A stretch of 13,144 nt of DNA, taken from positions 1 through 13,144 of the forward strand of contig CAMBXJ010000059.1 in NCBI GenBank assembly GCA_945871455.1, given 5' to 3'. The DNA comes from Asaia bogorensis (GTDB lineage: Bacteria; Pseudomonadota; Alphaproteobacteria; Acetobacterales; Acetobacteraceae). The first letter of the stretch is position 1; the number at the start of each line of letters is the position of its first letter. The position numbers and the translations under genes are program-made. A model generated the notes under the pieces. The model did not search any database. It saw nothing but the letters and a program-made list of their open reading frames with translations, and was not told the origin of the DNA. Below, piece after piece: positions 6,890 to 13,144 of this stretch.

Positions 6890-7678
6890 TCAGCGCCCTT
6901 TGTAGACAGGTTTCCGCTTCTCGTTGAACGCCAGGATACCTTCCCGGCGGTCGTCGGTGGGGACCATGCGATTATAGGCCTCGATCTCGAACATCATGGC
7001 GCTGTGAAGGTCCATCCCGATGCCCATGTTGACGGATTGCTTGATCTGCCGCGTCGAGATCGGCGCGTTGCCGGCAATCGTCGCCGCTGTTTCCAGCACG
7101 TCATCCATCAGGGAGTCGACGGTGCAAAGCTTGTTGACCATGCCCCAGTCATGGGCGTCCTGGGCCGAGAACGGCTTGCCGGTCAGCAGGATCTCCTTGG
7201 CCCGACGCGTGCCCACCGCGCGGGGCAGGTTCTGCGTCCCGCCGGCGCCGGGCATGATGCCCAGGGTGACTTCCGTCAAAGCAAAACGGGCAGTGTCGAC
7301 GGCATAGATGAAGTCGCAGCACAGCGCCATTTCCATCCCACCCGCGAAGGCGTGGCCGTTGACGGCCGCGATCACGGGGACCGGGCAGCCGACGATGGCG
7401 CGGATGGCGCGTTCAAAGATCAGATGCTGGTCCTGCCATTGTTCATCGGTCATGCCCTTGCGCTGCTTCAGGTCTCCCCCGGCGCAGAAGGCGCGTCCGG
7501 CGCCGGTCAGCACGATGCAGCGCTGGGCGCGGGGATCGGCACAGAACCCGTCGAACGCATCCAGCAGATCGATACCCATCTGGGTGTTCATCGCGTTCAG
7601 CGACTCCGGCCGGTTCAGCGTCACCAGGGCCGTGTGCTCGCGCGGGTGGGTGATCGTGATCGTCTCGTAGGTCTTCAT
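6890..7678 (-). CDS. Enoyl-CoA hydratase/isomerase family protein (crotonase fold)
   Basis: This 262-residue crotonase is of normal family length. Seen: the oxyanion-hole segment AFCAGGDL (63-70), AVNGHAFAGGMEMALCCDF (105-123) with the first catalytic Glu116, and FALTEVTLGIMPGAGGTQ (132-149) with the second, Glu136. Both acidic residues of rat enoyl-CoA hydratase (Glu144 and Glu164) are therefore kept, which favours genuine syn-hydration of a 2-enoyl-CoA over isomerase-only or dehalogenase chemistry. The ATG at 7676-7678 is preferred over a TTG 30 nt upstream because the family N-terminus begins at MKTYETI and AGGCGA precedes the ATG. It lies 18 nt upstream of PrpD copy 2 and 107 nt downstream of the serine hydrolase, all on the minus strand. 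It probably acts in the cytoplasm in a beta-oxidation-like segment of the same pathway. Confidence 0.95.
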   Translation of the reverse strand: MKTYETITITHPREHTALVTLNRPESLNAMNTQMGIDLLDAFDGFCADPRAQRCIVLTGAGRAFCAGGDLKQRKGMTDEQWQDQHLIFERAIRAIVGCPVPVIAAVNGHAFAGGMEMALCCDFIYAVDTARFALTEVTLGIMPGAGGTQNLPRAVGTRRAKEILLTGKPFSAQDAHDWGMVNKLCTVDSLMDDVLETAATIAGNAPISTRQIKQSVNMGIGMDLHSAMMFEIEAYNRMVPTDDRREGILAFNEKRKPVYKGR

Positions 7679-7759
7679 TGGTTCGCCTGGATCGGAAGCT
7701 GAGCCCAAGCTTTATCAATGGTGGTGCGTCCGGTCCAGCGTCGCTCCTGGCGGGGCGTC

Positions 7760-7786
7760 ACCGACCGCCTGCCGTTCCGGTTCGGT
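7760..7786 (-). terminator. Imperfect hairpin at the end of the serine hydrolase gene
   Basis: ACCGA (7760-7764) pairs with TCGGT (7782-7786) and CCG (7765-7767) with CGG (7778-7780), with one bulged base and a 10-nt loop. The stem meets the stop codon of the minus-strand hydrolase at 7786-7788. No T tract follows. It may partly separate hydrolase from hydratase expression, or be chance structure in GC-rich DNA. Confidence 0.2.
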
Positions 7787-8898
7787 CATGCCATTGCCTG
7801 CATGATCAGTCGTGTGAACGTATCGACGGAGCCTGGATCGATCCAGCGCATCACCGCCACCAGGTTCTGTTCCGGGGCGATCCAGGTGACGTTGCCACCG
7901 GCGCCAGACGCGAAGACGCTGCTTTCCGGGGCGCTCTTGTACCGCCCGTGGCCGGTGTTCAACCACCACAGCAGCCCATAATTGCGGTTCAACGGACAGG
8001 GTCGCAGCGATTCGACGATCCAGGTTTCGGGCAGGATGCGCTTTCCCTGCCATTCCCCGCGGCCGAGCATGAGGAGGCCGATGCGGGCCTGGTCCTCGGC
8101 ATGGATCAGCATACCGCCGCCCCAATGCGTGCCACCCGAGACGCTTTCGATCATGCGCCCGTCCACATCGACCGTGGAGGTCCGGTAACCGTGCCATGAC
8201 CAGGCGTCGGACGCTCCGATCGGGCGCATGATGCGTTCGGCGAAGACCTCTGGCAGGGGGCGGTGAAAGCGGCGCAGCAGCGCCAGGCTCAGTCGGTTGA
8301 CCCGCACATCGTTGTATTCCCAATAGGTGCCTGGGGCCTGTAACGGCCGAGGGTCGCCCTTTTTCCCCTTGCCCTCGACCGCCAGATTGCGGTTGCGGTC
8401 GATCACGTCGGACTTGCCGAACAGGTCGCCTTCCCACTCGGAGGTGTTTTGCAGCAGATGCCGCCAGGTAATGGTGCGATTTTGCGGGGTCTCGAAGCCG
8501 CCATCGTGCACGGTCTTGCCGACCGGTTCATCCAGGTCGGCGATCAGCCGGTCCATGACCGCGATGCCCGCCAGCAGGCTGAGATAGCTCTTGGCGGCCG
8601 AGAACGTAAAATCGACCTGCTCCGTATCGCCCCAGGTCACGATCTTGTGACCCGCGCGCAACACCATGCCATTCGGCTCTCCGCGCGGGCGGATAGGGCC
8701 GAGAATTTCGTTGAACGGCGGTGGTTCGAAGAAGCCGCCTTCCAGGTGGCGGCGCAGATCGAGCGGCCATTGCACCTCGTTTTCGGATGCAAATCGTGCG
8801 GCTTCTTCCAGCCACATCCAGTTCATGCCCGCCACGTCGGCCGATGCCTCCGGCCACGGAGTCCCATGCGGCGGCGGCATGCGTGTGGTCAGTTGCAT
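7786..8898 (-). CDS. Beta-lactamase-family serine hydrolase (class C / esterase EstB-like)
   Basis: This 370-residue protein has the class C beta-lactamase / penicillin-binding-protein fold. Seen: FSAAKSYLSLLAGI (99-112) with the nucleophile Ser100 and Lys103 of the SxxK motif, WEYNDVRVNRLSLALL (193-208) with Tyr195 at the YxN position, but as Tyr-Asn-Asp, and SGAGG (331-335) in place of the usual KTG/HxG strand. The ATG at 8896-8898 is chosen, with GGGAAGGAAA upstream; a TTG 42 nt upstream would add a tail without family similarity. No signal peptide or membrane segment is visible, so it is probably cytoplasmic and not an antibiotic-resistance enzyme. Relatives include esterases, amidases and oligomer hydrolases. 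With the neighbouring crotonase and PrpD, it may release a substrate or intermediate from an ester or amide (inference). It is divergent from the Crp-type gene. Confidence 0.9.
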   Translation of the reverse strand: MQLTTRMPPPHGTPWPEASADVAGMNWMWLEEAARFASENEVQWPLDLRRHLEGGFFEPPPFNEILGPIRPRGEPNGMVLRAGHKIVTWGDTEQVDFTFSAAKSYLSLLAGIAVMDRLIADLDEPVGKTVHDGGFETPQNRTITWRHLLQNTSEWEGDLFGKSDVIDRNRNLAVEGKGKKGDPRPLQAPGTYWEYNDVRVNRLSLALLRRFHRPLPEVFAERIMRPIGASDAWSWHGYRTSTVDVDGRMIESVSGGTHWGGGMLIHAEDQARIGLLMLGRGEWQGKRILPETWIVESLRPCPLNRNYGLLWWLNTGHGRYKSAPESSVFASGAGGNVTWIAPEQNLVAVMRWIDPGSVDTFTRLIMQAMA

Positions 8899-8952
8899 AC
8901 AGGCATTTCCTTCCCTTTTGGACCCTGGTTTTAGCCCCAACTCCTGGCCCGG

Positions 8953-8983
8953 ACTATGGCGCGGCCGGTGTTAGGCGCATAGT
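8953..8983. promoter_or_regulatory. Dyad between hydrolase and crp-type gene (operator candidate)
   Basis: ACTATG (8953-8958) and CATAGT (8978-8983) form a perfect 6-bp inverted repeat across 19 nt, with a further CGC/GCG pairing inside after a one-base offset. It lies in the 119-nt region between two divergent starts (8898 minus, 9018 plus). It is not the canonical CRP site TGTGA-N6-TCACA, nor the FNR site TTGAT-N4-ATCAA. It could be a site for autoregulation or for control of the hydrolase operon; chance is not excluded at this arm length. Confidence 0.3.
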
Positions 8984-9017
8984 GCTGTCAGAGCATGCAA
9001 CCGTGAGAGGTGCCCAC

Positions 9018-9722
9018 GTGGCCAAGCTTGACCGCGATGCCAGACGATCCGCCCTGCTGACGGCGCCATTGTTCCAGGCAATGACCTCATCGGAATTGGA
9101 CCAGATTCTCGAACTTGCCTCCGAGCGCCGCATCCGGCGCGGGCAGACCATCTTCCAGAAGGGTGACGACGGAACCTCGATGATGGCGGTGTTGAGCGGG
9201 CGGGTCCGAATCGGGTCGGTATCGGCCGATGGCAAGGAGGTCACGCTGAACGTCATCAATCCGGGTGAGGTGTTCGGCGAGATCGCGCTGCTGGACGGCA
9301 AGCCCCGCAGCGCGGATGCCTCGGCCACCGAGGAGACCAATCTTCTTGTCCTCGAACGCCGTCACTTCCAGCCCTTCCTGACGGCGAACCAGGACCTGAC
9401 CCTGCGGTTGCTGGCGGTGCTGTGCGACCGCTTGCGGCGGACCAGCGTGGCCCTGGAGGAGATCGCTCTGTTCGATCTGCCCGCCCGCCTGGCGCGGGTC
9501 CTGCTGCAACTGGCCAACGATTACGGACGGACCACGCCCGCCGGCACTCGCATCGACTTCAAGTTGTCGCAACGCGATCTCAGCAACCTCGTGGCGTCCA
9601 CGCGGGAGAGCGTGAACAAGCAGTTGCGGATATGGCGGGATGCCCAGGTCGTCGATCTGGACGGCGGCTATGTCGTGATCCTGCGGGCGGATCGGCTCCG
9701 GGCGCTGGTCGAGGGTGAATGA
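9018..9722 (+). CDS. Crp/Fnr family transcriptional regulator
   Basis: This 234-residue protein has the standard CRP layout. The cyclic-nucleotide-binding beta-roll spans about 18-125, with the phosphate-binding cassette FGEIALLDGKPRSADA (86-101) keeping the Glu88, Arg97 and Ser98 that in E. coli CRP contact the ribose and phosphate. A dimerization helix (about 126-150) and an HTH_Crp domain follow, with LSQRDLSNLVASTRESVNKQ (183-202). No N-terminal cysteine cluster is present, so it is not an FNR-type iron-sulfur oxygen sensor; cAMP or a related nucleotide is the likely ligand (inference). The GTG at 9018 is preferred because GAGAGG lies 7 nt upstream; an in-frame GTG at 9003 is the alternative. 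It is divergent from the serine hydrolase, a position fitting a local regulator of that operon, but a global role cannot be excluded. Confidence 0.92.
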   Translation: MAKLDRDARRSALLTAPLFQAMTSSELDQILELASERRIRRGQTIFQKGDDGTSMMAVLSGRVRIGSVSADGKEVTLNVINPGEVFGEIALLDGKPRSADASATEETNLLVLERRHFQPFLTANQDLTLRLLAVLCDRLRRTSVALEEIALFDLPARLARVLLQLANDYGRTTPAGTRIDFKLSQRDLSNLVASTRESVNKQLRIWRDAQVVDLDGGYVVILRADRLRALVEGE

Positions 9723-9726
9723 CGGA

Positions 9727-9749
9727 CGTCACGCCGAGGTTTGGTGACG
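9727..9749. terminator. Inverted repeat between convergent genes (possible bidirectional terminator)
   Basis: CGTCAC (9727-9732) and GTGACG (9744-9749) are a perfect 6-bp inverted repeat with an 11-nt loop, filling most of the 38-nt gap between the Crp-type stop (9722) and the glycosyltransferase stop (9761). The convergent position supports termination in both directions, but no T run is present on either side. Confidence 0.35.
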
Positions 9750-9760
9750 CGTGATGCCCG

Positions 9761-10963
9761 CTACTGGGAAGCCAGCGCGGGCAACTCCAGGCAGTCCTCG
9801 ATAATCGCGTCCGTGGCCAGCGCGGGACTGTATCCATGGTAGGATCGGGCGAAATTGGCCACCCGGCGCCTGGTGGCGGTGTCATCGAGCAGGCGGCGCA
9901 CCGCCGCCCCGACCACATCCGCATCCGCGTTCGGGGGAATGCCGTGGCCCAGGCCCTGACGCGCCAGACGGTGCAGCACCATCATCTGCTCGACCGGGTC
10001 CGGCAGCAGGAGCACCGGGCGGGACGCCAGCAGAGCGGGTCCCACCATGCCGATATCCTGACAGGCCACGATGTCGCAGTCGGCCAGGGCCGCGGACCGG
10101 TCCAGGGTTGCGGCATGCACAAGCAGGCCGGGGCGTTCGAGCGCCGCCGCCTGTTCGACGGAAATCCCCGTCGCCTGGACGACGGTCGGCAGGCCCAGGG
10201 CGGCCAGCGCGTTCAGCAATGCCCGGAAGGGTCGATGACGGCCATCCATCGCGACGAACACCCGTTCAGCCGTCCCGGGGGGCCACGCAAATCCGATGCC
10301 CGTCGAGGCACCGAAGACCTGGCCGCAATAGTCCGCTTCGCCCCGGCCTTCGTAGTGGTCCAGTTCGGGGAAGGAGCACAGGTAGCTGGCCTCGGTCGCG
10401 AACAGGTCGGCCAGCGACAGCAGCGGCTCCGCGCCATCCGCCCGCAAGCAGGCATTGATCACGGGGAGTACCCGCCCCTCCGCGCTGAGGAAATATTCGG
10501 CCGGCACTTCGGCCCAGGGCCGCATGGACGGCAACGGCTCGGCTGGCGGCGGCAGGGCGTAACCGTCGCCGATCGTTGCCACCGGCAGGCCGGCGATCCG
10601 GCTGGCCAGCATCGCCGTGGGGGCAAGCGCGGCGAACACCAGGTCCGGCGCCGCCGTGGACAGCACGCCGGCCCAGCCACGCAGCAATCCCCATAAGGCA
10701 TCTTGCGTGGCGTAGCCGGTCACCAGCAGCACATCGGCATAGGTCGAGGCCAGGAATCCCGGCGGTGGTTCCGCCCGCCAGGCGGGCGCGTCCAGCACGG
10801 TCAGCCCCGCCGCCCGCAGGATAGGCACCGCCGCAACATCGGGCGGCACGGCGACGCGGACCTCATGGCCCGCCGCGATCAGGCCGGCCGCCACCGGCAC
10901 GATCTGTTCGGCCTGGCGGACGCCATTGCCCAACTCACAGGCGAAGAGGATCCGTTTGGCCAT
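9761..10963 (-). CDS. GT1-like glycosyltransferase (MGT/UGT superfamily), atypical
   Basis: This 400-residue protein has the two-Rossmann-domain plan of GT-B transferases of the MGT/EryCIII type. An N-terminal half opens MAKRILFACELGNGVRQAEQ (1-20), with GHEVRVAVP (32-40) as in family members that scan for an acceptor. The C-terminal half ends with PVLLLPDPVEQMMVLHRLAR (316-335), equivalent to the conserved P-Q-N/D segment that binds the nucleotide sugar. Where classical members carry the HGGxGT/S-type loop, this protein has ACQDIGMVGPALL (300-312), without the usual histidine and glycine pair. The ATG is at 10961-10963; longer upstream readings run through the DoxX gene in a wrong frame. It follows doxX by 8 nt. 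Probably cytoplasmic or membrane-associated, with a lipid or small-molecule acceptor (inference). It may be inactive, or use a different donor. Confidence 0.75.
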   Translation of the reverse strand: MAKRILFACELGNGVRQAEQIVPVAAGLIAAGHEVRVAVPPDVAAVPILRAAGLTVLDAPAWRAEPPPGFLASTYADVLLVTGYATQDALWGLLRGWAGVLSTAAPDLVFAALAPTAMLASRIAGLPVATIGDGYALPPPAEPLPSMRPWAEVPAEYFLSAEGRVLPVINACLRADGAEPLLSLADLFATEASYLCSFPELDHYEGRGEADYCGQVFGASTGIGFAWPPGTAERVFVAMDGRHRPFRALLNALAALGLPTVVQATGISVEQAAALERPGLLVHAATLDRSAALADCDIVACQDIGMVGPALLASRPVLLLPDPVEQMMVLHRLARQGLGHGIPPNADADVVGAAVRRLLDDTATRRRVANFARSYHGYSPALATDAIIEDCLELPALASQ

Positions 10964-10971
10964 GGTCGGGC

Positions 10972-11355
10972 CTAGCGCCGATCGAGGCCGAAACGGCCGG
11001 CCCCGTAGGCGGCGATCTGCAGAAAGCCGCCCGCCATGCAGATGTTCTTCATGAAATGCAGCATCTGGCCCCGGTCCGCTGGCACGTAGTGCACGACGAA
11101 AGCCGTCGCCACGCACCAACAGGCAAGGATGAAGGCCGACCCGCGGGCCCTCCACCCGACGAGCAGGGAAGCTGCCACGGCCAATTCCACCGTCAGGGTG
11201 ATGACATAGGCGGCGGGCACCGCGGCCAGACCCTGTTTGGTGAAACTTGCCATTGTCGCGGCAGGTGCCAGTGCCTTGGTCACGCCGGCCTGGAGCATGA
11301 CCGCGGCCATCGCCAGGCGCCCCAGCAAAGCCAGCAGAGGCGCCACAAAGCTCAT
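10972..11355 (-). CDS. DoxX family integral membrane protein
   Basis: This 127-residue protein is of typical DoxX length, with four predicted membrane segments near 5-23, 47-66, 72-92 and 103-120. Seen: LGRLAMAAVMLQAGVTKALA (11-30), the family's first-helix pattern with Arg13 and Lys27, and MLHFMKNICMAGGFLQIAA (98-116), the typical final-helix block. DoxX proteins are inner-membrane proteins named for the thiosulfate:quinone oxidoreductase subunit; most bacterial members have no assigned role, although some associate with redox stress. The ATG shares its A with the TGA stop of ndk (TGATG), so translation is likely coupled, and the glycosyltransferase start lies 8 nt downstream. Confidence 0.88.
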   Translation of the reverse strand: MSFVAPLLALLGRLAMAAVMLQAGVTKALAPAATMASFTKQGLAAVPAAYVITLTVELAVAASLLVGWRARGSAFILACWCVATAFVVHYVPADRGQMLHFMKNICMAGGFLQIAAYGAGRFGLDRR

Positions 11356-11777
11356 CAGCCGGTGATTTCGATACCGGCGAAGAAGAACGCGATCTCAACC
11401 ACGGCGTTCTCGACACTGTCGGATCCGTGCGCCGAATTGGCCTCGATGCTTTCGGCGAACAGCGCGCGAATGGTGCCGGGGGCGGCCTTCGCCGGATCGG
11501 TGGCGCCCATCACGTCGCGGTGACGGCTGACGGCGTTGTCCGCCTCCAGGACCTGCGCGACGACCGGACCGGAGATCATGAAATTCACCAGGTCGCGGTA
11601 GAACGGGCGTGCCGCGTGAACCGCGTAGAACGCCTCCGCCTGGGCCTGGGTCAGTTGCAGGCGCTTCTGGGCGATGATGCGCAGGCCGGCCTCTTCCAGG
11701 CAGGCGTTGACCTTGCCGGTCAGATTCCGCCGCGTGGCATCGGGTTTGATGATGGAAAGGGTACGCTCGGTTGCCAT
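11355..11777 (-). CDS. ndk: Nucleoside diphosphate kinase
   Basis: This 140-residue enzyme transfers the gamma-phosphate between nucleoside tri- and diphosphates in the cytoplasm through a phosphohistidine. Seen: the N-terminal [20 protein letters not shown] (4-23) with the conserved Lys11, [10 protein letters not shown] (65-74), [20 protein letters not shown] (85-104), and [13 protein letters not shown] (113-125) with the active-site His117. The length and residues are those of a functional bacterial Ndk. The ATG at 11775-11777 is chosen because the family sequence starts there; AGGAA lies about 10 nt upstream. Its stop overlaps the doxX start by one base. Ndk is a housekeeping enzyme usually found as a single copy, so a promoter in the 122-nt region upstream is expected. 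Confidence 0.97.
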   Translation of the reverse strand: MATERTLSIIKPDATRRNLTGKVNACLEEAGLRIIAQKRLQLTQAQAEAFYAVHAARPFYRDLVNFMISGPVVAQVLEADNAVSRHRDVMGATDPAKAAPGTIRALFAESIEANSAHGSDSVENAVVEIAFFFAGIEITG

Positions 11778-11849
11778 GGGAGGAGTTCCTGGTCTGTGGT
11801 CATCACGACGGCGGTGCCGGTTGAGCCCGGACACCACCAAACACGCGGC

Positions 11850-11878
11850 TGACTAGGCGTTCTCGCCGCCGACGGCAA
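11850..11878 (-). promoter_or_regulatory. Weak promoter candidate upstream of ndk
   Basis: Read on the minus strand, TTGCCG (11873-11878), a 17-nt spacer and TAGTCA (11850-11855) form a poor sigma-70-like pair; the -35 matches at four positions, the -10 at only two. It lies about 70 nt before the ndk ATG, in the 122-nt gap after the Hsp70-like gene. A small GGCG/CGCC hairpin (11856-11867) lies inside the spacer. Recorded only because a housekeeping gene should have a start site here. Confidence 0.2.
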
Positions 11879-11899
11879 CCTGTCAGGACGTCGGTGCCA

Positions 11900-13144
11900 T
11901 CAACCCGCATCCCGGCGCATGCCGCCGATCAGCGCCAAACCCTCCGCGACCGACACGAATTCTCCACCGCCCGCCAGTTTCGCGACCCCGAACCGATCGG
12001 CGAACAGGCGGCGCACCGCAGGCACAAAGGCGGTGCCGCCGGTCAGGAACACCTTGTCGATATCCCCGGTGGCCAGCCCCGCCGAGGTCAGGGCCTGATC
12101 GACCGTCGCCCCCAGGCGCCGCAGATCCGCCTCGATCCAGGTGTCGAAATCGGCGCGGGTGATGGTCTTCTCCATCTGGAACCCATTGTGCCGGAAGCGC
12201 AGCACGGTGCTGTCCGCTTCGGACAGCGCCGCCTTGGCCGTCGAGACGGCCCGGTACAGTTCGTAGCCCTGCCCGTCCTCGATAATCGATGCCAGATGGC
12301 GCAGACGCTCCGGGTGTTGGGCGGTGCGCGCGACCTCCTCGATCGCGCGCATGGTGCGCGGCGCCCGCATCAGCGACAAAAGGTGCCAGCGAGCAAAACC
12401 CGCGTAGAACTCCACCGGCACTGGCATGTTCTTGCCCATGACCCTGTAAGTGTCGTCCTTGCCAAGAAGCGGCGAAATCGCCCGGTCGATGATCCGGTAG
12501 TCGAACACGTCGCCGGCGATGCCGATCCCCGCATGCCCCAGCGGCGTGACACCGCCCTGCGTGCTCGGCTCGAAGCGCAGGATCGAGAAATCGCTGGTGC
12601 CGCCGCCGAAATCGCCGATCAGCACGGTGGCCGGCCCGGTCAATTCGCGGGCGAAGCGCATGCCGGCCGCTTCGGGCTCCAGCGCCAGAGCGACGTCCGT
12701 CCTGCCGGCTTCGGCAAACCCCGCGGTCAGACGGGTCGCACCCAGGGCATCGTCCGGGAATTCGCCGGCAAAGCGAACCGGGCGGCCGGCGACCAGGCAG
12801 GGAACGGGGCCGCAATCCTTCAGCAGGACGCTCAGGAAGCTGCCGATCAGGCGTTCCAGGGTGAAGATGCGGCCGAAAATCCGGGTTTCGGTGAAGCTCT
12901 TCTGCGCCAGATAGGTCTTCATCGACATGATCAACCGCGTGTCCAGCGGATCGTCCAGATAGGCCTCGATCGCCTGGGGGCCGGCCGCGTGATGGAGGAT
13001 CTGCCGGCCGCCTGTGTCGTCGTTCCAGAAACAGAGGACGGTACGGAACACGTCCAACAGGCCGGATTCGGTGGGAAATTGCTGGGTTACGACGCGGCCG
13101 TCAGTGTGCAGCAGGGCTACGACGCTGTTGGTGGTGCCGAAGTC
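11900..13144 (-). CDS. Hsp70-family protein, YegD-like, lacking substrate-binding domain; N-terminus cut by window edge
   Basis: The frame is open to the window edge and gives 414 residues; only a few N-terminal residues are missing, because it begins with DFGTTNSVVALL, the phosphate-1 motif of the Hsp70/actin ATPase fold. Further: GDFGGGTSDFSIL (177-189) is phosphate-2, AGIGIAGDVFDYRIIDRA (205-222) corresponds to the Hsp70 GGxDFD region, and VFLTGGTAFVPAVRRLF (365-381) is the adenosine motif. The protein ends soon after, at MRRDAG, so it is a nucleotide-binding domain without the peptide-binding domain of DnaK. That matches the YegD group of about 450 residues. ATPase activity is likely; client and partner are unknown. 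An internal TTG at 13057 is not the start, because the phosphate-1 motif lies upstream of it. It is on the same strand as ndk, 122 nt before it. Confidence 0.9.
   Translation of the reverse strand, partial: DFGTTNSVVALLHTDGRVVTQQFPTESGLLDVFRTVLCFWNDDTGGRQILHHAAGPQAIEAYLDDPLDTRLIMSMKTYLAQKSFTETRIFGRIFTLERLIGSFLSVLLKDCGPVPCLVAGRPVRFAGEFPDDALGATRLTAGFAEAGRTDVALALEPEAAGMRFARELTGPATVLIGDFGGGTSDFSILRFEPSTQGGVTPLGHAGIGIAGDVFDYRIIDRAISPLLGKDDTYRVMGKNMPVPVEFYAGFARWHLLSLMRAPRTMRAIEEVARTAQHPERLRHLASIIEDGQGYELYRAVSTAKAALSEADSTVLRFRHNGFQMEKTITRADFDTWIEADLRRLGATVDQALTSAGLATGDIDKVFLTGGTAFVPAVRRLFADRFGVAKLAGGGEFVSVAEGLALIGGMRRDAG

Noticed and set aside
6026..7702. 558-residue + strand open frame
   Set aside because: It is the longest antisense frame, covering PrpD copy 2 and the crotonase, both with intact family motifs; the Asp/Arg/Gly/His-rich translation is typical of antisense high-GC frames.
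8721..9017. N-terminal extension of the Crp-type protein
   Set aside because: It is antisense to the serine hydrolase start region and has no similarity to the Crp fold; GTG 9018 with GAGAGG upstream gives the normal family length.
9761..11416. 551-residue reading of the glycosyltransferase frame, extended upstream
   Set aside because: The first 151 residues are an off-frame translation of doxX and the end of ndk; the real glycosyltransferase starts at the ATG at 10963.
11883..12815. 310-residue alternative minus-strand frame inside the Hsp70-like gene
   Set aside because: The other minus frame carries all three Hsp70 ATP-binding motifs and is open to the window edge; this one is Arg/Gly/Ala-rich without motifs.
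1..13144. CRISPR array, tRNA, rRNA, insertion sequence or phage genes
   Set aside because: No regularly spaced repeats, tRNA-like cloverleaf, rRNA sequence, transposase or integrase motifs were seen in any gap or reading frame.

Overview
The window looks like a high-GC alphaproteobacterial chromosome segment, most plausibly Rhodospirillales or Acetobacterales. This rests on strong G/C bias at third codon positions, GTG starts, and the overall protein flavour (MmgE/PrpD paralogues, an orphan molybdenum hydroxylase, and a Crp regulator with a PRSA cyclic-nucleotide cassette). The placement is inference; no rRNA or other phylogenetic marker is present. No tRNA, rRNA, CRISPR array, transposase or phage gene was seen.

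Layout. (1) 1-854 (-): 5' part of an MmgE/PrpD-family gene, cut by the window edge. (2) 855-997: a divergent promoter region with a perfect 13-bp inverted repeat whose arms are themselves 11-bp palindromes. (3) 998-3538 (+): the catalytic subunit of a xanthine-dehydrogenase-family molybdenum hydroxylase, followed 3 nt later by a MoaD/ThiS-like sulfur-carrier protein ending in Gly-Gly. (4) 3539-3978: a hairpin-rich 440-nt gap without a convincing gene. (5) 3979-5244 (+): an MFS transporter of monocarboxylate-transporter type, followed by a terminator-like hairpin and a degenerate short repeat. (6) 8898-5504 (-): beta-lactamase-fold serine hydrolase, enoyl-CoA hydratase, and a second, complete MmgE/PrpD protein. 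(7) 9018-9722 (+): a Crp/Fnr-family regulator divergent from the hydrolase. (8) 13144-9761 (-): a truncated YegD-like Hsp70, nucleoside diphosphate kinase, a DoxX membrane protein and a GT1-like glycosyltransferase; ndk and doxX overlap by one base and the glycosyltransferase follows 8 nt later.

How the parts may work together (inference). Positions 1 to about 9700 read as a catabolic module: uptake of a small organic acid by the MFS carrier, hydroxylation by the molybdenum enzyme, hydration of a CoA thioester by the crotonase, hydratase, decarboxylase or isomerase chemistry by the two PrpD-type proteins, hydrolysis of an ester or amide by the serine hydrolase, and control by the Crp-type protein. 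The substrate cannot be read from sequence. The right-hand block is a housekeeping and envelope group unrelated to the catabolic module.

The most unusual features are the molybdenum-hydroxylase large subunit that has no small (2Fe-2S) or medium (FAD) subunit in the window but is tightly coupled to its own sulfur-carrier-like protein, and the twin-palindrome site in its divergent promoter.
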